NCBI GenBank assembly: GCA_023356515.1
Contig: JAKQYG010000147.1
Coordinates: forward strand, 1 to 8,763
Direction of reading: 5' to 3'
Length of the DNA stretch: 8,763 bases
Source: Trichodesmium sp. MAG_R04
Lineage (GTDB): Bacteria > Cyanobacteriota > Cyanobacteriia > Cyanobacteriales > Microcoleaceae
In this document: piece by piece, positions 1 through 5,710 of the stretch
How positions within the stretch are numbered: the stretch's first letter is position 1
Layout of the letters: every line of letters begins with the position of its first letter
Notes under the pieces: model-generated
Seen by the model: only the letters and a program-made list of their open reading frames with translations
The model's database searches: none
Told to the model about the DNA's origin: nothing
Made by a program: the position numbers and the translations under genes

Positions 1-1
1 T

Positions 2-121
2 TGGGTGGGAAGTTTAGCAATGGCTTTTTCAGGTATTCCTAGTGGTACAATTTATGCTTTTAGCGCTACAGGTTTACTAGCTTATACAAGTTGGAAAGTT
101 TGGAAACAAAAACAAGCTTAA
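2..121 (+). CDS. C-terminal end of an unidentified membrane protein (partial, 5' end outside window)
   Basis: An open frame enters from the left edge and stops at TAA 119-121, giving 39 residues. About 27 residues are hydrophobic and small (from VGSLAMAFSG to TGLLAY), followed by a basic tail ending KVWKQKQA. This is what the last transmembrane helix and cytosolic tail of an inner-membrane protein look like. The family cannot be named from this much. The other two forward frames close quickly here. No terminator hairpin is obvious in the 180 bases that follow; that spacer holds only AT-rich sequence and a (TAG)4 run at 275-286. Confidence 0.5.
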   Translation, partial: WVGSLAMAFSGIPSGTIYAFSATGLLAYTSWKVWKQKQA

Positions 122-303
122 GAGATTAAGATTCAAATAAAGCTGCTTGAAACCTACATTCTGTACGTCAAAATATTCCAGGATTACAAAGGTTTAAATG
201 TATATAAATCATTACTTTACACCTTATACTTTAGTATTTTTCCTGTATCTCAGCTTACTCCTATTTCCGCCGAATAGTAGTAGTAGTTTTTGTATTAGAT
301 CAG

Positions 304-700
304 CTACAGCTTAATGAGTAGTTCTGTTACTTTAAAAATAATATTTGTAATAGGATGATTTCTATTTTTTAAACAAAAAATTCCATTAGTGGCTAGTCTA
401 ATAATATCACTAGATTTAGGTAAAGCCCCAACTAATTCAATATTGTAAGTCTTTTCAAATTCTGATTTTAGTTGTTCGAAATTATATTCACTTAAGGCTT
501 TATTAATCATCAATCTTATCTGTAGAACCTTGAGCTTATTGGCAACCTCTATCGTCACTGCTATTCCCTGAAAATCTTGTTCATCAGGCCTTAAAATGAT
601 TCAAACAATATCCAAAAAGCTGACAAATACTCCGACATTAAGATGAATATTTCAATGCTTTTAGGGGATTCATTTGTTAACTATAAATAAATCCCAAAAA
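304..700 (-). pseudogene. Decayed 3' part of a MinD/ParA-family ATPase gene
   Basis: Read leftward, the frame from about 600 to the stop at 304-306 contains IILRPDEQDFQG, VTIEVANKLKV, LMINKALSEYNFEQLK, YNIELVGALPKS and NGIFCLKNRNHPITN. These match the C-terminal half of the cyanobacterial MinD-like/ParA partition ATPases (pattern ILRPDxQDYQGT..VTVEVARKL..LVVNKVP..YDFEQ..VLP.S..I..LRYPDHP). The longest open stretch is 304-558, but conserved sequence continues upstream past a GTG to an in-frame TGA at 601-603. Beyond it, shorter matches appear in shifting frames up to about 700 (for example LKALK and DLF.VNK), broken by stops and small deletions. No Walker A motif remains in the window. An 84-residue protein from the GTG would lack the nucleotide-binding half, so this is called a pseudogene. 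The left half is solid; the 601-700 extension is less certain. Confidence 0.65.
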
Positions 701-1040
701 GTTGTTAATCTCAGTGAAGAACGGAGCTTGATTTTAGAGTTTTTACCTTATTGTTGTCAAAAATCTTATCTGTGCCTGCGATCGCATACCATCGCGTGAG
801 ATAGCACTACCTGCTACAGGAAAATTGATTGATGCCTCAATGGGAGTATGGTTACTCCTGTGTTTTCTGCTGCCAACAGAAATTCCTGGTTCACCAACAA
901 TAATCTTGCCACTCTTAGCATTTTATGTTCTATAGAATTAATTTATTTAATTTGTTTGCTCAAATTCTGATGATGATTCATGTATCTTTTTGTCCTACAT
1001 TATGAAATGCGTAATGTAGATTATAATAGTTTAATTAATT

Positions 1041-1291
1041 AGGGTTTGCTGAAAAAGTCTTTTAAGGAGCAGAGGAGTAGGTAGGGACATTGCATACAAC
1101 ATTCCTAGAGAGGAAAAGCGAAGGTATAGATGAGGTATTTGGATATACTTTTCCCTTGATTTTTCTACCATGGGAGTACCTGAAATCCTAACTTTTTCAG
1201 CCTTTTACCACCGAACTTCTGGTACTTTTTGCTGACAAAATAAGACTAAAGCCTTTATATGTCATGCTTTTATAATTAATAAGCAAGCCCT
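1041..1291. mobile_element. Putative MITE or internally deleted insertion sequence with terminal inverted repeats
   Basis: The left end AGGGTTTGCT (1041-1050) and right end AGCAAGCCCT (1282-1291) are inverted repeats matching at 9 of 10 positions. The tetranucleotide AATT directly flanks both sides (1037-1040 and 1292-1295), compatible with a target-site duplication, though weak evidence in AT-rich DNA. A second internal inverted repeat of 11 bases is present: GCTGAAAAAGT at 1048-1058 and its exact complement ACTTTTTCAGC at 1191-1201. No open frame of useful length lies inside the 251 bp, so it cannot encode its own transposase. It may be a MITE or the fused ends of a larger IS. Its right end sits 47 bp before the cinA start. 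Confidence 0.5.
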
Positions 1292-1294
1292 AAT

Positions 1295-1300
1295 TATAAT
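1295..1300 (+). promoter_or_regulatory. Candidate -10 box for cinA next to the right end of the insertion element
   Basis: A perfect TATAAT lies 38 bases upstream of the cinA ATG, just outside the inverted-repeat end at 1291. No convincing -35 hexamer is found at 16-18 bases, so it is a weak candidate. A 5-bp inverted repeat, TGATA/TATCA (1300-1304 and 1311-1315), overlaps its 3' side. Confidence 0.3.
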
Positions 1301-1338
1301 GATAAAAAACTATCATCAGTTTACCAAACTCTACTTAG

Positions 1339-2646
1339 ATGATTGCAGAAATTATATGTGTTGGTACAGAACTACTATTAGGAGATATTCTGAATAGTAA
1401 TGCTCAATTTTTAGCCCAAGAACTAGCAATATTAGGAATGGCCCATTACCATCAAAATGTAGTGGGGGATAATCCAGAGAGAATAAAACAGGTATTAGCG
1501 ATCGCCTCCCAGCGCTCCCAAATATTAATTTTCACAGGAGGCTTAGGTCCAACTCCAGATGATTTAACCGTAGCAACTATTGCTGAGTTTTTTAATACCT
1601 CACTAATAGAAAGACCTGAAATTATAGAAGATATTACCAAAAAATTTGCCCTTAGGGGCCGGATTATGGCTGCTAGTAACCGGAAACAAGCTTTAATTCC
1701 CCAAGGTGCAAGTGTTCTACCAAATCCTATAGGCAGCGCTCCTGGAATTATTTGGGAACCAATAGAGAATTTAACAATAATGACTTTTCCCGGAGTTCCT
1801 GCGGAAATGAAGGTAATGTGGCAAGAAACTGCTATCCCCTATATGCAGAATCAAGGTTGGTGTGAACAAACAATATATAGCCGGACTTTGAGATTTTGGG
1901 GCATAACAGAGTCAGGTTTAGCAGAAAAGGTAGCTCCATTCCTAGAGATGGAAAATCCTACTATTGCCCCTTATGCCAATTATGGAGAAGTAAAATTACG
2001 GATTTCCGCCCGTGCTAAGTCCCAAGAATTAGCAGATAAATTAATTATTCCTGTAGAAGAAAAAATCAGAGATATTGCAGGAATTGACTGTTATGGAATT
2101 AACGATGAATCTCTGGCTTCGGTAGTAGGAAAGTTATTATTAGATAGAGGTGAAACTTTAGGGGTAGCAGAATCTTGTACAGGCGGTGGTTTAGGTAGTA
2201 TATTAACTTCTATTCCGGGCAGTTCAGGATATTTTTATGGTGGAGTTATCAGTTATGAAAACCAAGTAAAAATTACTCTCCTAGATGTTAATCAGAAAGA
2301 TTTAATTGCTGAAGGTGCTGTGAGTCATATAGTAGCAAAGCAAATGGCCAGTGGAGTGGTTAAGAAGTTAGGAACTAATTGGGGAATTAGTATTACTGGT
2401 ATTGCTGGACCTGGAGGTGGAACTGATAATAAAGCCGTAGGTTTAGTTTATATTGGCATAGCTAGATATAAAGATGAAGTAGAAAGTTTTGAATACCACT
2501 TCAGTAATTTCCGCGATCGTGATTGGATTAGAAGAGTTACTATTTCTACAGCTCTTGACCTGTTAAGAAGAAAGTTATACCTATCTAAGGAAACATATAC
2601 ATCAAGCCAGGCAATTCCCGGTAAAAGTCGGGAAAACCGTTCATAG
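1339..2646 (+). CDS. cinA: CinA-family protein: N-terminal CinA/MoCF-like domain and C-terminal PncC-type nicotinamide-nucleotide amidohydrolase domain
   Basis: 435 residues in the two-domain CinA layout. The N-terminal COG1058 domain (about 1-170) shows GTELLLGDILNSN (9-21), TGGLGPTPDD (66-75) and FPGVPAEM (150-157). In characterised bacterial CinA proteins this part has ADP-ribose pyrophosphatase activity. The C-terminal domain (about 255-412) shows AESCTGGGLG (278-287), the following GSSGYFYGGVISYEN, and ITGIAGPGGGT (352-362). In the PncC/CinA family it deamidates nicotinamide mononucleotide for pyridine-nucleotide salvage. Action is expected in the cytosol. The ATG at 1339 starts directly on the conserved MIAEIICVGTE segment, so the start is firm although no Shine-Dalgarno sequence is visible. 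The protein runs about 20 residues past the last conserved helix, and a 6-bp hairpin (TTCCCG/CGGGAA, 2615-2634) lies within those final codons. It appears monocistronic, with over 400 bp of spacer after it. Confidence 0.95.
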   Translation: MIAEIICVGTELLLGDILNSNAQFLAQELAILGMAHYHQNVVGDNPERIKQVLAIASQRSQILIFTGGLGPTPDDLTVATIAEFFNTSLIERPEIIEDITKKFALRGRIMAASNRKQALIPQGASVLPNPIGSAPGIIWEPIENLTIMTFPGVPAEMKVMWQETAIPYMQNQGWCEQTIYSRTLRFWGITESGLAEKVAPFLEMENPTIAPYANYGEVKLRISARAKSQELADKLIIPVEEKIRDIAGIDCYGINDESLASVVGKLLLDRGETLGVAESCTGGGLGSILTSIPGSSGYFYGGVISYENQVKITLLDVNQKDLIAEGAVSHIVAKQMASGVVKKLGTNWGISITGIAGPGGGTDNKAVGLVYIGIARYKDEVESFEYHFSNFRDRDWIRRVTISTALDLLRRKLYLSKETYTSSQAIPGKSRENRS

Positions 2647-3066
2647 CAATGTGACAGCACAACCATCAACATTGGCGGTATCTCGCAATGCTTTGAAGAA
2701 TATCCCCAAAGCGCCATTCCAATCTCTCGACATTGGGTGAGCGCACCACAACATTACAAAACTTCATTATAATCAAAGTTAAATAATGTGAAATTTTGGC
2801 TTTTGTCCATAGTTTCATAAAATAAACTTATAACTATAACTATAATCACTAAATGGCCATGTAAAACCATAGTAAAGATAGCGTGTTACTATAAAAGTAA
2901 AGATAAATAAACAAGAAGCCATGATGATTATTTCTTCTGGCTAGATTGTAAATATCTTCCAATAACCTTGTTTGAAAAGGGAAGCGGCAGACCCCGCCCC
3001 GCTTAACCCTTAACTATACAAAAAAAATTAAGTATAGTGAGACTAACCAGCGGGAATTCAATATAA
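2647..3066. other. Spacer with a GC-rich hairpin; no gene recognised
   Basis: No convincing gene in either strand. The first 110 bases contain short open stretches in several frames on both strands that might be an old mobile-element scrap, but I recognise no family. Positions 2830-2845 carry a short TAACTA tandem repeat. Positions 2977-3011 form the strongest hairpin: AAGGG plus AAGCGG pairs with CCGCTT and CCCTT, leaving an unpaired AA between the two right-arm blocks and an 11-base C-rich loop. This GC island stands out against the AT-rich surroundings. It has no T-run on the plus strand, so it is not a standard terminator for cinA. It lies directly before the promoter candidate of the next gene. 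Confidence 0.45.
3010..3038 (+). promoter_or_regulatory. Sigma-70-type promoter candidate with overlapping inverted repeat (possible operator)
   Basis: TTAACT (3010-3015) and TATAGT (3033-3038) are 17 bases apart, matching the -35 and -10 consensus at 4 of 6 and 5 of 6 positions. A start of transcription near 3045 would leave a leader of about 20 bases before the ATG at 3067. A perfect 7-bp inverted repeat, ACTATAC (3013-3019) and GTATAGT (3032-3038), overlaps both boxes and is separated by 12 AT-rich bases. That arrangement fits a repressor site, but no regulator is identified. Confidence 0.45.
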
Positions 3067-3201
3067 ATGGATTACATTGAAAAAGTACTAGAAAAATTAA
3101 AGGAATGGACTCGGAAGCTAGTTGAAGCTTTGTTAGGACCACAAGCACAACCAGAACTAGAGCCTATTCCCATTCCAGTAAAAGACCGCTACCGTCGATA
3201 A
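3067..3201 (+). CDS. Small conserved-type cyanobacterial protein (44 aa), function unknown
   Basis: ATG at 3067, TAA at 3199-3201. The sequence starts with an amphipathic, charged helix (MDYIEKVLEKLKEWTRKLVE), then ALLGP, then a proline/glutamate-rich segment containing PIPIPV, and ends in a basic DRYRR. The organised helix plus polyproline tail, a good promoter candidate upstream and tight coupling to aroQ (31 bp to the chosen aroQ start) support a real gene. I recall small proteins of this shape in cyanobacteria but know no function for them. There is no membrane segment or signal peptide. The short linear PIPIPV tail suggests a peptide-binding partner or scaffold contact, which is inference only. 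Confidence 0.65.
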   Translation: MDYIEKVLEKLKEWTRKLVEALLGPQAQPELEPIPIPVKDRYRR

Positions 3202-3232
3202 TTTTATCATTCAAACTATAAATCATTTGTTT

Positions 3233-3679
3233 TTGTTTAGCATTCTAGTTCTACATGGGCCAAATTTGAATCTCTTGGGTTTGCGGGAACCAGAAATATA
3301 TGGCTCTATCACTTTAGATAATATAAATCAACTGTTAGAACAAGAGGCTAAAGCTCTTGGAGTAGAAATTTCTATATTACAGTCTAATCATGAAGGGGTC
3401 TTGGTGGATAAAATTCACTCAGCTAATGAGCAACACCAAGGCATAATCATTAATGCTGGTGCATATACTCATACGAGTGTGGCCATTAGAGATGCTATTT
3501 CTGGGCTTAATATCCCCACGGTAGAAGTTCATCTCAGTAATATCTACCGTCGGGAAGAATTTAGACATTATTCTTTTATTGCACCAGTAGCTATTGGTCA
3601 AATTAGTGGTTTTGGTTCAGAAAGCTATATATTGGGGCTAAAAGCAATAGTAAATTATCTTCACAAGAGGAGTGATTAA
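3233..3679 (+). CDS. aroQ: Type II 3-dehydroquinate dehydratase (3-dehydroquinase)
   Basis: Cytosolic enzyme of the shikimate pathway, converting 3-dehydroquinate to 3-dehydroshikimate. With the TTG at 3233 as start, the 148-residue protein begins MFSILVLHGPNLNLLG. The residues known as catalytic or substrate-binding in the type II family all appear: N11, R18 and Y23 (REPEIYG), N74 (INAGAYTHTS), E98 and H100 (EVHLSN), R107 and R111 (YRREEFRH). They fall one position before the Mycobacterium tuberculosis AroQ numbering as I remember it (N12, R19, Y24, N75, E99, H101, R108), which favours 3233 over the in-frame TTG at 3227 that would add MF. There is no ATG start and no clear Shine-Dalgarno. 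It is probably co-transcribed with the small gene upstream and ends at the hairpin terminator at 3749. Confidence 0.95.
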   Translation: MFSILVLHGPNLNLLGLREPEIYGSITLDNINQLLEQEAKALGVEISILQSNHEGVLVDKIHSANEQHQGIIINAGAYTHTSVAIRDAISGLNIPTVEVHLSNIYRREEFRHYSFIAPVAIGQISGFGSESYILGLKAIVNYLHKRSD

Positions 3680-3686
3680 AAAATAA

Positions 3687-3695
3687 TTATCCACA
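3687..3695 (+). promoter_or_regulatory. Single DnaA-box-like nonamer
   Basis: TTATCCACA is a perfect match to the E. coli DnaA box consensus, 8 bases after the aroQ stop. Only one copy was noticed and no other origin feature (dnaA, dnaN or a cluster of boxes) is present. It may be chance in AT-rich DNA or a minor DnaA site. Confidence 0.2.
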
Positions 3696-3748
3696 ACTAC
3701 AGATAAAAGTTTTCTAATAAAAATTAAAATTACCAGAATATTGGATTG

Positions 3749-3777
3749 AAAGTATCCCCCTTTTAGGGGGACTTTTG
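3749..3777 (+). terminator. Intrinsic terminator of the aroQ transcript
   Basis: TCCCCC (3755-3760) pairs with GGGGGA (3766-3771) around a 5-base loop. Outer AAAG (3749-3752) pairs with CTTT (3772-3775) after a 2-base bulge, and T-rich sequence follows. It lies 70 bases after the aroQ stop. The stem could also act on leftward transcripts from the minus-strand omega-RNA-like region, although its T-run on that strand is weaker. Confidence 0.7.
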
Positions 3778-3871
3778 ATTTTAAATGTACTTTTTCAGAG
3801 TCTCAAGTCTTACGGTTCGCCTATTCTTCAAACCGAAAATTTTATAAGCCTTCCCAAGTCATTTCTGGGAT

Positions 3872-4042
3872 TTGACATCCTCCCCGGCCTAAAGGCACCG
3901 GGTTTTCTGCCGAGCCGTAGCTCCTCGGCTGGTTGACATTTCACGGGCTACCGCTACTTTGGCAGTAGTCTTATGCTGGCCTCAATCTCCGTTTTTTGTC
4001 TCAGATTGCCCCCCTGCGACTCATATATTCCCTGTGAACCGA
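3872..4042 (-). ncRNA. Omega-RNA-like (TnpB guide-RNA scaffold) right-end segment without tnpB
   Basis: TnpB nucleases use a noncoding RNA made from the 3' end of tnpB and the element's right end, with the guide taken from flanking DNA. Here the minus strand carries consecutive hairpins: CTAC/GTAG (around 3950-3968), GAGCC-type stem GCCGAG/CTCGGC (3909-3914 with 3924-3929) and the terminal CCCGG...CCGGG stem (about 3883-3902). They end in GGATGTCAA. One minus frame still reads like a ruined tnpB tail (GSAENPVPLGRGGCQ) with several stops, supporting a tnpB origin. The about 170-nt length from the predicted start to the right end is in the usual omega-RNA range. Expression and function are unproven. 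Confidence 0.45.
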
Positions 4043-4048
4043 AGACCT

Positions 4049-4077
4049 ATCTTAATATAACCTGTAAAAAAAGTCAA
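4049..4077 (-). promoter_or_regulatory. Promoter candidate reading leftward into the omega-RNA-like segment
   Basis: On the minus strand, TTGACT (4077-4072) and TAAGAT (4054-4049) are separated by exactly 17 bases, matching the consensus at 5 of 6 and 4 of 6 positions. Transcription would start near 4042, immediately before the structured region, and after the hairpin that would stop read-through from tnpA. Confidence 0.4.
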
Positions 4078-4079
4078 CT

Positions 4080-4102
4080 AAAAAGTCGCCCTAAAAGGGC
4101 GA
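4080..4102 (-). terminator. Hairpin terminator after the tnpA relic
   Basis: TCGCCC (4086-4091) pairs with GGGCGA (4097-4102) around TAAAA. On the minus strand the stem is followed by C and five Ts (4084-4080), and then by another T7 run slightly further. The tnpA relic stop codon lies inside it. It could alternatively be the imperfect-palindrome end of an IS200-type element. Confidence 0.5.
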
Positions 4103-4318
4103 GGCTTTAAACCCAATTTTTCGGTAAATTGAGGGACAGAAGCTTATTTTCTTAGCTACTGTCTCAAACGAATCCTTGATTAATTTTAATCCTTCTGCTG
4201 TAAATACACTTGTCATATATTTATTAACACACACTAAATGTACTTTTTTTCCAAAAGTTAAGTTAGCTTTTTGGGTGTGAAAAAAGTACGACCCTTTTAG
4301 TCTAAAAAGCTAAGGCAT
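4091..4318 (-). pseudogene. tnpA: Broken IS200/IS605-type Y1 transposase gene (tnpA)
   Basis: Minus-strand ATG at 4318-4316 is followed two codons later by an amber TAG (4312-4310). After it, 72 residues are open to the TAG at 4093-4091. They include SYFFHTQKANLTFGKKVHLV, CVNKYMTSVFTAEGLKLI and SFETVAKKIS, matching the N-terminal part of IS200-like TnpA (pattern HLVFVTKYRRKVFTxExL...IF..VAE). The HUH motif, expected about 20 residues later, and the catalytic tyrosine are missing: after AKKISF the frame jumps to an unrelated CPSIYRKIGFKASPF tail that ends inside a hairpin. So the gene has both an early stop and a large internal deletion, and cannot make an active transposase. Confidence 0.7.
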
Positions 4319-4524
4319 GTTATCATTTTAGGCCAACAAGAGTAGAAAAGTCAGGGAACAATTCTTATAACTATCTCCTCTATAAAATCCTATTCATCTT
4401 GTACATCCCTAATCTGAAAGCCTCCCTACCTGAGTCATGACTCCAACCCTTACCAAAAAACTTTTTTAGCTAAGTCTTAAATAGATATGAATAGCAAAAA
4501 AAATTAAACAATAAACTATTAGGA

Positions 4525-4530
4525 TATAAT
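4525..4530 (+). promoter_or_regulatory. TATAAT immediately before the ADP-ribosylglycohydrolase-like gene
   Basis: A perfect TATAAT ends 8 bases before the ATG at 4539. There is no good -35 hexamer 17 bases upstream and no Shine-Dalgarno. If used, transcription would start at or just before the start codon and give a leaderless mRNA. It could be chance in AT-rich sequence. The 200 bases before it (4319-4520) show no gene. Confidence 0.25.
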
Positions 4531-4538
4531 GAAAAGTA

Positions 4539-5681
4539 ATGCAGTATTCTCTCTTAAGTAAATTTCAAGGTGCTTTCCTAGGGGCAGCTTTAGGAAATCA
4601 TGTAGGTTCTCACTTTGAGTATCAGATAGGAAAAAATCGGGAAGATTATAAATTCTTTCTTAATCAGCATAAATTTTACCTATCAAAGTCAGAGAAAAAT
4701 TACTTGCAAAAATGGGGAGAAATTACAATATATTGTGCAGAAAGCTTAATTATAAAAAAAGCATTTAATGAAGATGATTGGCAGAAAGTTTATCAAGAAT
4801 GGCAAGATAAGCAGCAGAATCACGAAGGTTATACTTGGAAGCCAAACACAATAAAAGATTCTTCAAAAGAATTAGAAAAATTAGCAGAGATAGTTAATAA
4901 TAATCAGTCTGATTTTCACTACATAAATAAAGATGATATTTTAATTCCGAAAATAAGTAATACAATTATTGCTAGCTTGCCAGTCTCCTTAATCTACCAC
5001 GAAGATGAATTTAAACTAAAAGAAAAATTGCAACAATGGGGAAATGTTTGGGAAAATAATTTAGAGATAAATCTCGGCAATTTAGTAGTTGGATATATAA
5101 TAGCCCAAGCTTTGAAAAACAGATTAGACCCTTTGACTCTTATACCAAAAATTATCGACTATATTGGGGAAAGAGAACTATTAGTAGAACAACTTAGACA
5201 AGTAGAAAAATTAATTTATCAGGGAGCAAATTTAGATGCAGCAATAACTCATTTGTCGAAAAATTTTAAGTTTCTTGAGAAACAGCAAATATTGGATGAA
5301 GGTCAACAAAAATCCTACTCTTCTACTTTTTTTATACCTCTTTCTTTAGCCTTATATTGCTTCCTAAGTACCCCGGAAGACTTTGGTTTAGCAGTATTGC
5401 GTTCTGCAAGAACAGGATGGTCAGCTCAAATTTGTACTATAGTGGGTATTTTATCAGGAGTTTATAACAGTAGTGCTGGAGTTCCTGTGGAATGGCGAAA
5501 AAAAATGGGGGTTGAACTTTTGGGAATGAAAGATGAAGTAGAGATTATGAATTTGGCCAAAAAACTTTGGGCTGTTTGGTGTGGAGTTTATGATCCAAAT
5601 AATATTATACAAAATGTGGTTCCAGCAGTTGCTGCAACCAATGTCATTCGTCCTCCCTCTCACCCAGCTAGTAATTCTTAA
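4539..5681 (+). CDS. ADP-ribosylglycohydrolase-fold protein, probably catalytically inactive
   Basis: 380 residues. The N-terminus FQGAFLGAALGNHVGSHFE (9-27) aligns with the family signature GAxxGxAxGDALGxxxE, but the Asp of GDALG is Asn20. Near the C-terminus, RTGWSAQICTIVGILSGVYN (291-310) followed by GVPVEW (314-319) occupies the place of the family's GGDTDTxAxxxGxxxGAxxG...IPxxW, but the DTDT metal ligands are gone. Fold and length are kept while the dinuclear Mg site is not, so hydrolysis of ADP-ribose bonds is unlikely; a binding or structural role is more plausible. No signal peptide or membrane segment is apparent. The C-terminus is a Pro/Ser-rich tail (RPPSHPASNS). It lies 29 bp upstream of the pgpH-type gene on the same strand and is probably co-transcribed, suggesting a link to membrane nucleotide signalling. 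The start is the first in-frame ATG at the beginning of conserved sequence. Confidence 0.75.
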   Translation: MQYSLLSKFQGAFLGAALGNHVGSHFEYQIGKNREDYKFFLNQHKFYLSKSEKNYLQKWGEITIYCAESLIIKKAFNEDDWQKVYQEWQDKQQNHEGYTWKPNTIKDSSKELEKLAEIVNNNQSDFHYINKDDILIPKISNTIIASLPVSLIYHEDEFKLKEKLQQWGNVWENNLEINLGNLVVGYIIAQALKNRLDPLTLIPKIIDYIGERELLVEQLRQVEKLIYQGANLDAAITHLSKNFKFLEKQQILDEGQQKSYSSTFFIPLSLALYCFLSTPEDFGLAVLRSARTGWSAQICTIVGILSGVYNSSAGVPVEWRKKMGVELLGMKDEVEIMNLAKKLWAVWCGVYDPNNIIQNVVPAVAATNVIRPPSHPASNS

Positions 5682-5710
5682 AACTTTATGATGTTTTGAC
5701 ATCAGGAAAT

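Larger units (their letters stand above)
3872..4318 (-). mobile_element. Degenerate IS200/IS605-type element (tnpA relic plus tnpB-type right end; tnpB lost)
   Basis: On the minus strand the order is: start of a Y1 transposase gene (4318), its broken end at 4091, a hairpin, a promoter-like sequence, and then a structured segment ending ...GGCCGGGGAGGATGTCAA at 3872. This is the usual look of the right end of cyanobacterial tnpB-bearing elements. Almost all of tnpB is missing. It may be one element with an internal deletion, or a tnpA-only relic next to a tnpB-only relic. The exact left boundary is unclear, so 4318 marks the start of tnpA and not a confirmed terminus. Confidence 0.6.

Noticed and set aside
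275..286. (TAG)4 microsatellite
   Set aside because: Four short units in AT-rich spacer are expected by chance and have no context.
778..785. GCGATCGC palindromes here and at 1498, 7255 and 7990
   Set aside because: These are HIP1 octamers, abundant across many cyanobacterial genomes; useful for placing the organism but not a local feature.
1452..1640. 62-codon minus-strand frame within cinA
   Set aside because: Antisense shadow of the conserved N-terminal CinA domain.
2448..2717. 89-codon minus-strand open frame over the end of cinA
   Set aside because: It is antisense to conserved CinA coding sequence, has no recognisable domain and no ribosome-binding site; a shadow frame.
3419..3601. 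60-codon minus-strand frame within aroQ
   Set aside because: Antisense shadow of the catalytic part of AroQ.
3687..3695. Replication origin around the DnaA box
   Set aside because: Only one box, no AT-rich unwinding array beside a box cluster, and no dnaA or dnaN nearby.
3780..4060. CRISPR array or tRNA in the structured spacer
   Set aside because: No regularly spaced direct repeats and no cloverleaf or T-loop consensus; the hairpins fit an IS605 right end better.
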